The notes under the pieces are model-generated. The model was not told the origin of the DNA. It searched no databases and was given only the letters and a program-made list of their open reading frames with translations. From NCBI GenBank assembly GCA_965229115.1, contig CBDDIR010000003.1:124001-188000 (forward strand): 64,000 nt of DNA. Reading direction: 5' to 3'. Shown here in pieces: positions 16,492-25,862 of this stretch; positions within the stretch are counted from its first letter, which is position 1, and every line of letters starts with the position of its first letter. The DNA comes from UBA7672 sp965229115 (GTDB taxonomy: Bacteria; Pseudomonadota; Alphaproteobacteria; Caulobacterales; Hyphomonadaceae). Position numbers and translations under genes: made by a program.

Positions 16492-17739
16492 GTGACCACC
16501 CAACCCTCAACCGCCGCCGAAGCTGCCACGTCCCTGCCGGTGACGCTGGCCGACATCGAAGCTGCCGCCAAGGCTATTGAAGGCCAGGTTGAGCGGACCC
16601 CGCTGCGTTACTCGCGCACCCTGTCGGAGATCACCGGCGCACAGGTCTGGATCAAGTTCGAGAACCTGCAGTTCACCGCGTCGTTCAAGGAGCGTGGCGC
16701 GCTCAACAAGCTGCTGTCGCTGACAAACTCGGAAAAGGCTGCAGGGGTCGTCGCCATGTCAGCCGGCAACCACGCGCAAGGCGTCGCCTACCACGCCTCG
16801 CGCCTTGGCATTCCCTCGACCATCGTGATGCCGCAGGGCACGCCCTTCGTGAAGATCGAGCACACGCGCAATTACGGCGCGCGGGTGATCATTCACGGCC
16901 AGACGCTTGCGGACGCCGACAAGCACGCGCGCGAGCTCGAGAAAAAGGAAGGCCTCACCTTCGTCCATCCATTCGACGACAAGCACGTCATCGCCGGGCA
17001 GGGGACCATGGGCCTCGAAATCCTCGACGAGCTGGCTGACTTTGACGTCATGGTCATCCCGGTTGGCGGCGGCGGACTTGCCGCGGGCATCGCAACCGCG
17101 ATCAAGGCGCGCCGGCCGGCTGTGTCGATCATCGGTGTCGAGCCTGCGCTCTATCCTTCGCTCACCGCAGAGCTGCGCGGCGAAGACGCCAAGGTCGGCG
17201 GCGCAACGATCGCGGAAGGCATTGCCGTCAAGAAGGTTGGCAAGCTGACGGCCGAGATCCTGCGCAAGCTGATGGATCGCGTGATCCTCGTCAGCGAAGA
17301 TGATCTGGAACGGGCGATCACGCTGTTCGCTACCGTCGAGAAATCGGTCGCCGAAGGCGCAGGCGCTGCCGGTCTGGCGGCCCTGCTGGCCGAGCCGCAT
17401 CTTTTCCGGGGCCGGAAGGTTGTGCTGACGTTGTGTGGCGGCAATATCGATACACGTCTTCTGGCGTCGGTGTTGACGCGCTCGCTCGTGCGGGAAAAAC
17501 GCATCACCTCGATCCGCATCATCGGAAACGACCAGCCGGGCCTTCTGGCTGCGGTCTCGACCGTGATCGGGGAAAGCGGCGGCAATATCATCGAGGTGAA
17601 CCACAACCGGCTCGCTCTCGACGTTCCGGCCAAGGGCGCTGAGTTCGACATCACGATCGAAACCCGTGATTCCCGTCACACCCAGGAAATCATCGACGCC
17701 CTGACAAAGGCAGGTTATCCGCCGCGCCCGCATACCTAG
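16492..17739 (+). CDS. ilvA: Threonine ammonia-lyase with C-terminal ACT domain (GTG start)
   Basis: This PLP enzyme deaminates threonine to 2-oxobutanoate, the first step to isoleucine. The PLP-lysine motif SFKERGA (K66 from the GTG) and the phosphate-binding loop VGGGGLAAG are clear. A single ACT domain of about 70 residues (SIRIIGNDQPGLLAAVSTVI) ends the protein, as in the shorter TdcB/IlvA form. A GTG at 16492 sits eight bases after TAAGGA and is preferred; the ATG at 16483 overlaps that ribosome site. It is a biosynthetic or catabolic isozyme; context does not decide. Confidence 0.88.
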   Translation: MTTQPSTAAEAATSLPVTLADIEAAAKAIEGQVERTPLRYSRTLSEITGAQVWIKFENLQFTASFKERGALNKLLSLTNSEKAAGVVAMSAGNHAQGVAYHASRLGIPSTIVMPQGTPFVKIEHTRNYGARVIIHGQTLADADKHARELEKKEGLTFVHPFDDKHVIAGQGTMGLEILDELADFDVMVIPVGGGGLAAGIATAIKARRPAVSIIGVEPALYPSLTAELRGEDAKVGGATIAEGIAVKKVGKLTAEILRKLMDRVILVSEDDLERAITLFATVEKSVAEGAGAAGLAALLAEPHLFRGRKVVLTLCGGNIDTRLLASVLTRSLVREKRITSIRIIGNDQPGLLAAVSTVIGESGGNIIEVNHNRLALDVPAKGAEFDITIETRDSRHTQEIIDALTKAGYPPRPHT

Positions 17740-17861
17740 CCAGATTAGCTCGGAAAGGGCTTGCGAGGGCCTGTAATGCTACTGACACGATCGTCAGGGG
17801 TGGGCTCTCGCATCACGCCCGCGTCAGTGCTAACAGGCGGGCAACGACAGGGAGTTTCTGT

Positions 17862-18800
17862 ATGTTCCGTCTGATGCTCGCGGCTGTGGCCGCTCTGGTG
17901 CTCAGCTCCTGCGGACCTTCGGTGAAGGCTGATCCGGCCGATCCGTGGGCCACGCTGCATCCGTGGAACCACAACTTTGCTGGTATCCAGAAGCTGCCCT
18001 CGGGCGTCGAATACATCATCGTGCGCAAGGGCGACGGCAAAGGTCCGTTCCCCGGCCCGACGGACCGCGTCGAAGTCCACTATGACGGCCGCCTGGCCGC
18101 CAACGCCCTGATCTTCGACAGCTCCTACCAGCGCAATGAAACCGCCACCTTCCAGCTGAACGGCCTGATCCCGGGCTGGAAAGACGGCCTGCAGAAGATG
18201 CAACCGGGCGACATGTTCATGTTCTGGATCCCGTCCAAGGAAGGTTATGGCGAGCGTGGCGCGGGCATGGATATTCCGCCGAATGCCGACCTCATGTTCC
18301 AGGTCGAACTCATCAACGTGCTGACCGATCCGTGGACCAAGGTCACGCCGTGGCCGACGGATTCCAGCAATGTTCAGCGCCGTCCTTCGGGCCTCGAATA
18401 CATGGTCGTCGAATCCGGTCCTGCTGACGGCGCAAGCCCGACCGAGGACGATATCGCCACCATCAACTTCGAAGGCCGTCTCGAGACGATCGACAAGGAA
18501 GAGGGCGATACCGCTGAAGACGTCCGCCACCGCAGCACGGTCGTTTCGACCTTCGGCTCGGGCGAGCCGGCGCGCTTCCCCGTGGCTGGCGTCACGCCGG
18601 GCTGGAACGAACTGCTGAAGCTGATGCACAAGGGCGACCATTGGATGGTCCGCATGCCGGCCTCGCTGCTCTACGGTTCGGAAGGCGACGGCCGGGTGCC
18701 CCCGGGCGCAACGGTGATCTACGAGGTCAAACTGGAAGACTTCGGCCCGCTCGGCGCTGGTCCTGCGCCGGTTCCGGTTCCCGCCCAGCCGCCGCGCTGA
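17862..18800 (+). CDS. Double-domain FKBP-type peptidyl-prolyl isomerase lipoprotein
   Basis: The 312-residue protein has a lipoprotein signal (MFRLMLAAVAALVLSSC, cysteine 17) and two FKBP domains in tandem. The first runs from SGVEYIIVRKGDG through VEVHYDGRLA and LIPGWKDGLQKMQPGD. The second runs from SGLEYMVVESGPADG through VTPGWNELLKLMHKGD to YEVKLEDF. It would catalyse prolyl isomerisation or act as a chaperone in the periplasm. The second domain has a longer insert (LETIDKEEGDTAEDVRHRS) and may be less active. It is convergent with the GST-like gene with no gap between stops. Confidence 0.88.
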   Translation: MFRLMLAAVAALVLSSCGPSVKADPADPWATLHPWNHNFAGIQKLPSGVEYIIVRKGDGKGPFPGPTDRVEVHYDGRLAANALIFDSSYQRNETATFQLNGLIPGWKDGLQKMQPGDMFMFWIPSKEGYGERGAGMDIPPNADLMFQVELINVLTDPWTKVTPWPTDSSNVQRRPSGLEYMVVESGPADGASPTEDDIATINFEGRLETIDKEEGDTAEDVRHRSTVVSTFGSGEPARFPVAGVTPGWNELLKLMHKGDHWMVRMPASLLYGSEGDGRVPPGATVIYEVKLEDFGPLGAGPAPVPVPAQPPR

Positions 18801-19232
18801 TCAGCGAGAGATCGCGCCCATGCCGCGGCCGACTTCCGGCCGCATGCTGAGGCGCGTCTCCCAGCGTGCGACGTTGGAATAGTCAGACAGCCGACCCCGC
18901 TGCTGCACGACATGCGGATACATCGCCATGTCGGCAATCGTATAAACGCCGAAGATGAAGTCGCGGCCGTTGAGCTGCGCCTCCAGGGCGGCAAGGTCGG
19001 GCGGCGTCTTCGACAGCCACGGCGCAGCCTCCGTGGCATCCGGCAGGAAATGATTATGCTTCCGCGCCAGCGCCAGCAGGATGTTGTTGAGGCTGGGCAG
19101 TCGCGCCTGTCCGACCACCATAACGGGGACCGGCGCACGCTGGGGCGCCAGCGTATATTCAAGGTACATTTCCTCGAGCGCGATGCCGATCGCCTGGCTG
19201 TCGGGCCCGATACCTGCGTGAAACTCGATCAT
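18801..19232 (-). CDS. Short glutathione S-transferase-like protein
   Basis: The 143-residue protein resembles GST but is about 60 residues shorter than typical members. The N-terminal thioredoxin fold is only partly kept (EEMYLEYTLAPQ, ARLPSLNNILLALARK). The C-terminal helical domain with FIFGVYTIADMAMYPHVVQ and the closing RPEVGRGM is clear. There is no clear catalytic Ser/Cys/Tyr near the start, so it may bind rather than conjugate glutathione. I see no sign of a frameshift upstream. Confidence 0.65.
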   Translation of the reverse strand: MIEFHAGIGPDSQAIGIALEEMYLEYTLAPQRAPVPVMVVGQARLPSLNNILLALARKHNHFLPDATEAAPWLSKTPPDLAALEAQLNGRDFIFGVYTIADMAMYPHVVQQRGRLSDYSNVARWETRLSMRPEVGRGMGAISR

Positions 19233-19300
19233 GGCTCCGCATGAAGGTTTTGGCGCGGAATGTCTATGGCGGGAGCCGGGCTATGGGTTAGCCTGCAGCC

Positions 19301-20458
19301 ATGACAACGATCGCCCGCGTCCAGGATATTCTTACCAGCCTCGTGTCGTTCGATACGACGTCTCGGGATTCCAACCTGCCGCTCATTGAGTGGGTGGAGG
19401 ACTTCCTGCGTCCCCTCGGCGCCGAACTGGTGCGTGCGCCGAGCCCTGATGGCCGCAAGTCGAACCTGTGGGCGCGCTTTGGCCCGGACACGCCTGGCGG
19501 CATCGTGCTCTCCGGCCACACCGATGTCGTGCCGGTCGACGGCCAGCCCTGGTCGACCAGCCCGTGGGAACTGATCGAGCGGGATGGCAAATGGTTTGGC
19601 CGCGGCTCGTGCGACATGAAGGGGTTTCTTGCGCTCGCTCTCGCGCACGCAGAGATCATCTCGAAAATGCCGCTCAACAAGGCCGTGCACTTTGCCTTTT
19701 CCTATGACGAGGAGATCGGCTGCGCCGGCGTCGAGCCGATGATCGAGGAGATCGTCCGCCGTGGCGCTGCGCCCTCTGTTGTCTGGGTTGGCGAGCCGAC
19801 GCTGTGGGGCGTGTTGTCGGCTCACAAAGGCATTCGTGATTACGAGATCAAGATCACGGGCAAGGCCGCGCATTCATCCGATCCACGCCTTGGCGCATCG
19901 GCCATTCACGAGGCCATCGATCTGCTCGCGCTCCTGCGCAGGATTGCGCGTGAGCAGGAAGCGAATGCGCCGGCTGCGTCAGACTTCGACCCGTCCTGGA
20001 CGACGATCACGGTCGGCGAGATCGGTGGGGGCACGGCGGCGAACATTCTCGCGCGCGAATGCCGCTTCGTCTTCGACATCCGCTCCGTGCCGGGGACGGA
20101 CGCAGATGCGCTGCTTGCGCCGTTCTTTGCCGAGGTGGATCGCGTGCATGCGAGGCTCGCAGCGCTTGGGCCCGAATGCGGCGTGCAGGTGTCGATGTTC
20201 GCGAATGCACCGCCCCTGCGCGTCGATCGCGATAGCGCGGCCGAGCAGTTCATCCGCGCTCTCACAGGCGACAACACGCTGCGTGTTGCAGCCTTCGCCA
20301 CGGAGGCAGGGCAGTTCCAGAAGGCGGGGTTCCCGGCGGTGATCTGCGGGCCGGGATCGATCGATCAGGCGCACCAACCCAACGAGTTTGTGGCAGTTTC
20401 AGAGATCGAGAAGGGTCTCACCGTGTTCCGGCGATTCCTCGATACGCTCAAATCGTAG
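19301..20458 (+). CDS. argE: Acetylornithine deacetylase
   Basis: This M20-family metallohydrolase removes the acetyl group from N-acetylornithine in arginine synthesis. It shows the metal-site set SGHTDVVPVDG (H73), GSCDMKGF (D105), YDEEIGC (E137/E138) and GEPT (E165). The dimerisation domain starts near KITGKAAHSSDP. At 385 residues it is full length. It is divergent from the short GST-like gene with a 68-bp gap. Succinyl-diaminopimelate desuccinylase is a possible alternative, but SCDMKGF and the GEPTLW pattern favour ArgE. Confidence 0.88.
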   Translation: MTTIARVQDILTSLVSFDTTSRDSNLPLIEWVEDFLRPLGAELVRAPSPDGRKSNLWARFGPDTPGGIVLSGHTDVVPVDGQPWSTSPWELIERDGKWFGRGSCDMKGFLALALAHAEIISKMPLNKAVHFAFSYDEEIGCAGVEPMIEEIVRRGAAPSVVWVGEPTLWGVLSAHKGIRDYEIKITGKAAHSSDPRLGASAIHEAIDLLALLRRIAREQEANAPAASDFDPSWTTITVGEIGGGTAANILARECRFVFDIRSVPGTDADALLAPFFAEVDRVHARLAALGPECGVQVSMFANAPPLRVDRDSAAEQFIRALTGDNTLRVAAFATEAGQFQKAGFPAVICGPGSIDQAHQPNEFVAVSEIEKGLTVFRRFLDTLKS

Positions 20459-20475
20459 TGGTTGGGCGGGCGTAA

Positions 20476-20724
20476 CTATTCGGCCTGCGGCGTTTCGAGA
20501 TAGGGCTCGACCGTGCCCTTGAGCAGCATCGTCATAGGATTGCCTTTGCGGTCCATGGCGGCGCCGGCAACCACGCGCACCCAGCCTTCGCTGACGCAGT
20601 ATTCCCAGACGTTGGTCTTTTCCTGTCCGTTGAAACGGATGCCGATGCCGCGCTCCAGAAGCTCCTTGTTGTAGTAGGGGCTCTTCGGGCTCTGGCTGAG
20701 GCGGTCGGGCAGGGTGTCGGTCAT
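20476..20724 (-). CDS. DUF3297 family small protein
   Basis: The 82-residue product (MTDTLPDRLSQSPKSPYYN...) matches the DUF3297 pattern: KSPYYNKELLERGIGIRFNG, then EYCVSEGWVRVVAG and MTMLLKGTVEPYL. The function is unknown. The ATG at 20724 is used because the in-frame extension to 20799 overlaps the end of cysQ and has no family similarity. It is the next gene after cysQ on the minus strand, 58 bases from the cysQ stop, so probably co-transcribed. Confidence 0.8.
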   Translation of the reverse strand: MTDTLPDRLSQSPKSPYYNKELLERGIGIRFNGQEKTNVWEYCVSEGWVRVVAGAAMDRKGNPMTMLLKGTVEPYLETPQAE

Positions 20725-20782
20725 GGGTGAAGGCTCGTGCAAATCGTGGAGGCCACGTCCTGCACCAAGCCAGCCCGAAAGG

Positions 20783-21601
20783 CTAGACCGGCTCGCCACC
20801 CCAGGCGATGAACGGACCGTTCCGAAACCCCTCCGACCCGTTGCCGTAGGTGAAGGGGGAACCGTCCGGCGTCAGCATCTGTCCGCCGGCGGCATTTAGA
20901 ATGGCGTGGCCGGCCGCCGTGTCCCACTCCATGGTCGGGCCCCAGCGCGGATAGACATCCGCCTTGCCCGCCGCGAGCCAGCAGAATTTCAGGGATGACC
21001 CAATGCCCATCCGTGTCGCGACATTGCGGGCGTCGAGGAAGGTCTTGGTACGCTCGTCCAGATGGGATGACGAGGTGATGGCTGTCAGGCCTTCGGCGGG
21101 GTAGGCACGGGTTTTCAGCAGCTGCGCCTCGCGCAGCTTTTCGCCGGGCGCGAAGGCTTCGATCATGAGCGCTTCGGCGCCGCCGAAATACATCTCGCGA
21201 CGGGCTGGCGCATAGACGCAACCGGCCACCGGCTTGCCGGCGCAGATCAGCGCAATGTTGACGGTGAAGTCGCCCCGGCGATTGACGAACTCCTTGGTTC
21301 CATCGACAGGGTCAACCAGCAGGAAGGACTCAGCCACCTTGTCGCCAAGCCCCTCGCGCGCGGCGCGTTCTTCGGCCAGCACGGGTACGCCGGGAAGCGA
21401 CTTTTCCAGGCGTGCGAGAATGATCTCTTCCGCGCGTTCGTCCGCATCTGATACCGGGCTGTAATCAGCCTTGGTGCGGGTCTCGAACTCGCTGTCGTAA
21501 ACCTCCATCACCACGACACCCGCGTCAGAAGCGATCTGCGCAAACAGTCGCGCCAACTCGTTCCGCTCGGTTGTGGTGGGGAAAGGCAGGGTGAAGGTCA
21601 T
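20783..21601 (-). CDS. cysQ: 3'(2'),5'-bisphosphate nucleotidase CysQ
   Basis: CysQ hydrolyses PAP (adenosine 3',5'-bisphosphate) to AMP, clearing a by-product of sulfate assimilation and sulfotransfer. The inositol-monophosphatase-type metal motifs are present: SPVSDADERAEEII, LAEERA, LVDPVDGTKEF and a late WDTAAGHAIL. The 272-residue length is typical. It is divergent from galE. A sulfotransferase-like gene lies about 22 kb away (42255-43823), but no link is implied by position. Confidence 0.9.
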   Translation of the reverse strand: MTFTLPFPTTTERNELARLFAQIASDAGVVVMEVYDSEFETRTKADYSPVSDADERAEEIILARLEKSLPGVPVLAEERAAREGLGDKVAESFLLVDPVDGTKEFVNRRGDFTVNIALICAGKPVAGCVYAPARREMYFGGAEALMIEAFAPGEKLREAQLLKTRAYPAEGLTAITSSSHLDERTKTFLDARNVATRMGIGSSLKFCWLAAGKADVYPRWGPTMEWDTAAGHAILNAAGGQMLTPDGSPFTYGNGSEGFRNGPFIAWGGEPV

Positions 21602-21704
21602 GACCCCACTTCGCGGCCCAGCCTTCCCGTGTCAATCTTCGAGGCGTTAACTCCGTTCAAGCCAGCATATGCCTTGCATGTTCTGGCTAAACGAAAGGCT
21701 CGGC

Positions 21705-22709
21705 ATGACCGCCAAACGTATCCTGATCGTAGGTGGGGCTGGATATATCGGCTCGCATGCCGCGAAAGCCGTGAGCCAGTCCGGGATGGAGCCCGTCGTT
21801 CTCGACGATCTCACTTCAGGACACGAGCATGCGGTGCGTTGGGGCCCGATGGTTAAGGCCGACATCCGCAATGCCGAGGCGCTTCGCGCCGCCATCCGCG
21901 AATACCGCCCGGAAGCCGTGATGCAGTTCGCCGCCCGGATCGAGGTCGGGGAGGGCGAACACAACCCTTCGCATTTCTACGACAACAACGTTTCCGGCAC
22001 GCTGAACCTCGTGAACGTCATGCTGGAAGAGGGCGTGAAGAACCTGGTCTTCTCGTCCACCTGCGCGATCTATGGTGACCCGGAGCGTCTGCCGCTGACC
22101 GAGGATCTGCCCAAGCGGCCGGTGAGCGTCTATGGCCGCACAAAGCTGATGTGCGAGCAGATGCTGGAAGACATCTCGAAAGCGCACGGGCTCAACTTTG
22201 CAGCGCTACGTTATTTCAATGCAGCCGGCGCAGATCCGGATGGAGAGATCGGCGAGGAGCACGATCCGGAATCGCACCTTATCCCGAATGCGCTCAAGGC
22301 GGCGGTTGGGCTGGGTGGTCCGATGAAGCTGTTCGGCACGGACTATCCGACGCCCGATGGCACCTGCATCCGCGACTTCGTGCACGTGACCGATCTGGCC
22401 GAAGCGCACATCCTTGCCGCGAACCGGCTCATGAATGGCACGCGCAGCCTGCAGCTGAACCTTGGTTCGGGGCAGCGCACGACTGTGCTTGAAGTTCTCA
22501 AGGCGGCTGAGCGCGCGACGGGGCGGCAGGTGCCCGTCACCATATCTCCGCGCCGTGCTGGCGATGCGATCGCGCTTTATTCGGATACGACCAAGGTGAC
22601 GAAAGAGCTCGGCTGGGTTCCGAAGTATTCGGATATCGACACTGTTGTCTCGACGGCGTGGGCGTTCCATCGCCGCGTGTGGGGCGTCGACAACAAGGCT
22701 GCCGAGTAG
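21705..22709 (+). CDS. galE: UDP-glucose 4-epimerase
   Basis: This extended SDR interconverts UDP-glucose and UDP-galactose. It has the NAD fold GGAGYIGSHAAK at the N-terminus, the catalytic Ser region SSTCAIYGDPE, the YxxxK motif in SVYGRTKLMCEQ, and RYFNAAGADPDGEIGEEH typical of GalE. The length (334 residues from ATG 21705) fits. An upstream ATG at 21669 adds 12 residues before the dinucleotide fold and was not used. Confidence 0.9.
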   Translation: MTAKRILIVGGAGYIGSHAAKAVSQSGMEPVVLDDLTSGHEHAVRWGPMVKADIRNAEALRAAIREYRPEAVMQFAARIEVGEGEHNPSHFYDNNVSGTLNLVNVMLEEGVKNLVFSSTCAIYGDPERLPLTEDLPKRPVSVYGRTKLMCEQMLEDISKAHGLNFAALRYFNAAGADPDGEIGEEHDPESHLIPNALKAAVGLGGPMKLFGTDYPTPDGTCIRDFVHVTDLAEAHILAANRLMNGTRSLQLNLGSGQRTTVLEVLKAAERATGRQVPVTISPRRAGDAIALYSDTTKVTKELGWVPKYSDIDTVVSTAWAFHRRVWGVDNKAAE

Positions 22710-22807
22710 GTCGGTCTGCGCTTAACCCAGCAAAGCATGTGTGTTTTGCGCGCGGAACACCCTTCAGCTTCGTGTGTTCATCGGCGGTAATCCGAAAGGG
22801 AATCGCC

Positions 22808-23227
22808 ATGTCACACCTGACCCTTCACGACCTCGCCAAGAAAATGAAGGGCATCGATATCGCGACGCTCGCCACGCACACCGAAGGCGGTGAAATCGCC
22901 GGGCGGCCTATGAGCAACAATGGCGATGTCGAGTATGACGGCGACAGTTTCTATTTCACCTATGACAAGGCGCGGACGGTGAGCGATATCGAGCGTGATC
23001 CGAAGGTGTCGCTGTCGTTCACGGGCAAGCACGGGTTCTGGGCGACGGTCGAGGGCGAGGCGGAGTTGATCCGCGACAAGGCCACGTTTGAGGATCACTG
23101 GAACAAGGATCTGGAGAAGTGGTTCGAGGACGGGATCGACACGCCGGGGCTAGTGCTGATCAAAGTCCACGCGAACCGCATAAAGTACTGGGACAAGAAC
23201 GAGGACGGCGAGTTGACGCTGAATTAG
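22808..23227 (+). CDS. Pyridoxamine 5'-phosphate oxidase-family (general stress protein 26-like) flavoprotein
   Basis: The 139-residue split-barrel protein resembles general-stress FMN-binding proteins: IDIATLATHTEGGEIAGRPM, then FYFTYDKARTVSDIERDPKVSLSF and a C-terminal half with GLVLIKVHANRIKYWD. It may bind FMN or F420-like cofactor; the reaction is unknown. The start ATG 22808 has AAAGGGA upstream; a longer in-frame start at 22658 overlaps galE and was rejected. Confidence 0.8.
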   Translation: MSHLTLHDLAKKMKGIDIATLATHTEGGEIAGRPMSNNGDVEYDGDSFYFTYDKARTVSDIERDPKVSLSFTGKHGFWATVEGEAELIRDKATFEDHWNKDLEKWFEDGIDTPGLVLIKVHANRIKYWDKNEDGELTLN

Positions 23228-23452
23228 GGGCCGACTGGGCTGGCCTGTCAGCGGCTAGCGGCCGAGTGGACTGTCGGTTTTGTCGGGCCGGCTTGCTCAA
23301 GCTGCTGATAATCGAGCGTTTTTCTATCCTTTGATAGGTTTTGGTCGTTCCGCTTGCGGTGCGACAGTACGACAGGCGTTGAAAACTCTCGGGAAACCTA
23401 TCGGGAGTAAATATTCCGCACGGTTATTTTTACCTACGGAACAACCGACGCG

Positions 23453-25747
23453 ATGACGTCCACGAAACTTCTGGAAACGGCGACGGTCGCGCAGGCGATC
23501 CTGGACGCGTTGCCGTGCTGCATCGTGGATGCACGCGACCGGATCACCGAGGTGAATGAAGCTTTCGCCGTGCGGCTCAATCGTCCGGCGCCGCATCTGG
23601 TTGGTGTTGAAATTCTCGAACTGATGCGCGGTCTTTCGGTCGATCATTCGCGATCGACAGGTACGCCGTGCTTCCACCTGCGCGCTGACGGAGTTGAAAG
23701 CTGGATCCGCCTGGAACGCATGCCTGTCATGCCGGGCCGCGAGATGGTTCGGCTGGTGGATGTTTCAGCAGAGTGGCTGGCGCTGACGTCGGTGGTGACG
23801 GCGCGCACGGTTCGCGACCGGTTGATGACTGACGCGGAGGTTGGGACCTGGCGTTACGATCCCGAGACGCAGCAATACAATTTCTCCAGCGAGCTTGCGC
23901 TGGGCCACTCCAAGATCAGCGAGCCGGTGTCGCTTGATGTTCTGCGTAGCCTTCAGCATCCCGAAGACGTGGCGAAGGATGCGGCTATCCGCGAGCGGCT
24001 GACGACTGAGGGCGGTTCCGCTGAAGGCGAGATGCGCTATCGCGATGCGACGGGCGGATGGAAGACGCTGCGTGTGCACTATCGCACCGGCCGCGCGCTG
24101 CCTTCTGGGCGGTATGAGATGTTCGGCATCAGCCAGAACGTCACCGAACTCGCGCGGGCGCGCGACGAAGGCGGCATGATGACCGACAGGCTCGAGCTCG
24201 CGATGGCTTCGGCAAAGATTGGCGTTTACGAGATCGACTTGCAGACGGGCGATCGCTGGTCATCGGATCAGTTCCACGAGATTGCGGGCGAAGAGGCGAT
24301 GGCCCGTCAGGCCGCGCATCCGTTCGGCATCTACATGGATGAAGAGCAGAAGGCCGTCCGGGAAAGCTGGGACCGCTGCCTCGTTTCCAACGGCGTCGAG
24401 AGCATCGACACGCGTATCTACCGCCCGGACGGGAAGGGCCGCTGGATGCGTCTCTTCACGCGCGTGCAACGCAACGCGAATGGCCAGGGTACTCGCGCCG
24501 TTGGCCTGATGATGGATATCCACGATCAGAAAGAGCAGGAATTGGCTCTGATCGACGCAAAAGTCCTGGCAGAGGCCGCCACCGTGGCCAAGTCGAACTT
24601 CCTTGCCTCGATGAGCCATGAGATCCGCACGCCCCTCAACGGCATTCTGGGCATGGCGCAGGTGCTCGACAACGATCCGCTGACCGCGGCGCAGAAGGAA
24701 CGCGTGAGCGTCATTTCAGAGTCGGGCCAGACACTGATGGCGCTGCTCAACGATGTGCTCGACATCTCCAAGATCGAAGCCGGCAAGATGGAGCTCGCCC
24801 TGATCGACGGCGATTTGCGCCTGACGCTGGAGCGCGTGCGCCAGCTCTTCCTGTCGCGCGCGGAAGAAAGCGGCCTGCAACTGACGCTGGACGTCGACGA
24901 CAGCGTGCCGGCCCGCCTGCGCTACGATCCGGTGCGCGTGCGTCAGTGCTTTGCAAACCTCCTGTCCAACGCCATCAAGTTCACCGAACATGGCGGCGTC
25001 AAAGCGCGCGTCACTGCAAAAGAGCAGCACACGGGCGAATGGCGTATCTGCATCGAGGTGATCGACACCGGTATCGGCATGGACGCCGAGACGCGCTCAC
25101 ACCTGTTCACGCCCTTCACGCAGGCGGACGCCTCGATCAGCCGGCGCTTTGGCGGCACGGGCCTCGGGCTCGCGATCACGCGCCAGCTCGCACGCCTGAT
25201 GGGCGGCGATGTCTTTGTCGAAAGCGTGCCTGGAATCGGCTCCACCTTCTCCCTGCTGTTGATGGCGGGCCCCTCCGAAAAGGCGCAGGTTGAAGAAAAG
25301 CCAGCCTCGCCCGTTGAGCCGCCCATCGACCGCTCCGGCAACCGCGCCCTCAATGCGCGCGTGCTGCTGGTCGACGACAATCCGGTCAACCGCCACGTCG
25401 TGCGCCTGTTCATGGCGCAGTTCCTGCCGCAGATTGTCGAGGCGGTGAATGGCGAAGAAGCGCTGAAGCGTCTTCACGAGCAGCCGTTCGATATCGTGCT
25501 TCTCGACGTGCACATGCCCGTCATGGACGGCAAGGAAGCCATCAAGCGCATCCGCGCCAGCGACGAGCCATGGCGGGATATCCCGGTTATCGCGCTGACC
25601 GCCGACGCGATGAGCGGCGACAAGGAACGCTACATGGCGCTCGGCATGAGCGATTATATCTCGAAGCCGATCGATGCGCGTGAGCTGGCGACGAAATACA
25701 TCACCCTGCTGCAGGGCAGCCCGCTCGCAGACCGCCGCGCCGCCTAG
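23453..25747 (+). CDS. PAS-domain hybrid histidine kinase with C-terminal receiver
   Basis: The 764-residue soluble kinase has three PAS-like segments (about 14-110, 120-235 and 245-360). A HisKA domain with phospho-accepting H389 in SMSHEIRTPLNG follows, then an HATPase domain with N box LLSNAIKF, G1 DTGIGM and G2 GGTGLGL. A C-terminal receiver has phospho-acceptor D685 (VLLDVHMP) and K738. No membrane segment is seen, so it senses an internal signal. The start follows a weak ribosome site. No partner HPt or regulator is adjacent; the phosphorelay at 55-61 kb is 30 kb away. Confidence 0.9.
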   Translation: MTSTKLLETATVAQAILDALPCCIVDARDRITEVNEAFAVRLNRPAPHLVGVEILELMRGLSVDHSRSTGTPCFHLRADGVESWIRLERMPVMPGREMVRLVDVSAEWLALTSVVTARTVRDRLMTDAEVGTWRYDPETQQYNFSSELALGHSKISEPVSLDVLRSLQHPEDVAKDAAIRERLTTEGGSAEGEMRYRDATGGWKTLRVHYRTGRALPSGRYEMFGISQNVTELARARDEGGMMTDRLELAMASAKIGVYEIDLQTGDRWSSDQFHEIAGEEAMARQAAHPFGIYMDEEQKAVRESWDRCLVSNGVESIDTRIYRPDGKGRWMRLFTRVQRNANGQGTRAVGLMMDIHDQKEQELALIDAKVLAEAATVAKSNFLASMSHEIRTPLNGILGMAQVLDNDPLTAAQKERVSVISESGQTLMALLNDVLDISKIEAGKMELALIDGDLRLTLERVRQLFLSRAEESGLQLTLDVDDSVPARLRYDPVRVRQCFANLLSNAIKFTEHGGVKARVTAKEQHTGEWRICIEVIDTGIGMDAETRSHLFTPFTQADASISRRFGGTGLGLAITRQLARLMGGDVFVESVPGIGSTFSLLLMAGPSEKAQVEEKPASPVEPPIDRSGNRALNARVLLVDDNPVNRHVVRLFMAQFLPQIVEAVNGEEALKRLHEQPFDIVLLDVHMPVMDGKEAIKRIRASDEPWRDIPVIALTADAMSGDKERYMALGMSDYISKPIDARELATKYITLLQGSPLADRRAA

Positions 25748-25862
25748 ACTCTCTTTTCTGTGACACGCGCTGTCGCCGCGTCATGCTTTCCGCGCGCGGA
25801 ATGTCAGCGTAGCCTCCCGATGCTGGACGAACCCAAGATGTTCGCCGCTCGAGGAGGACGCC

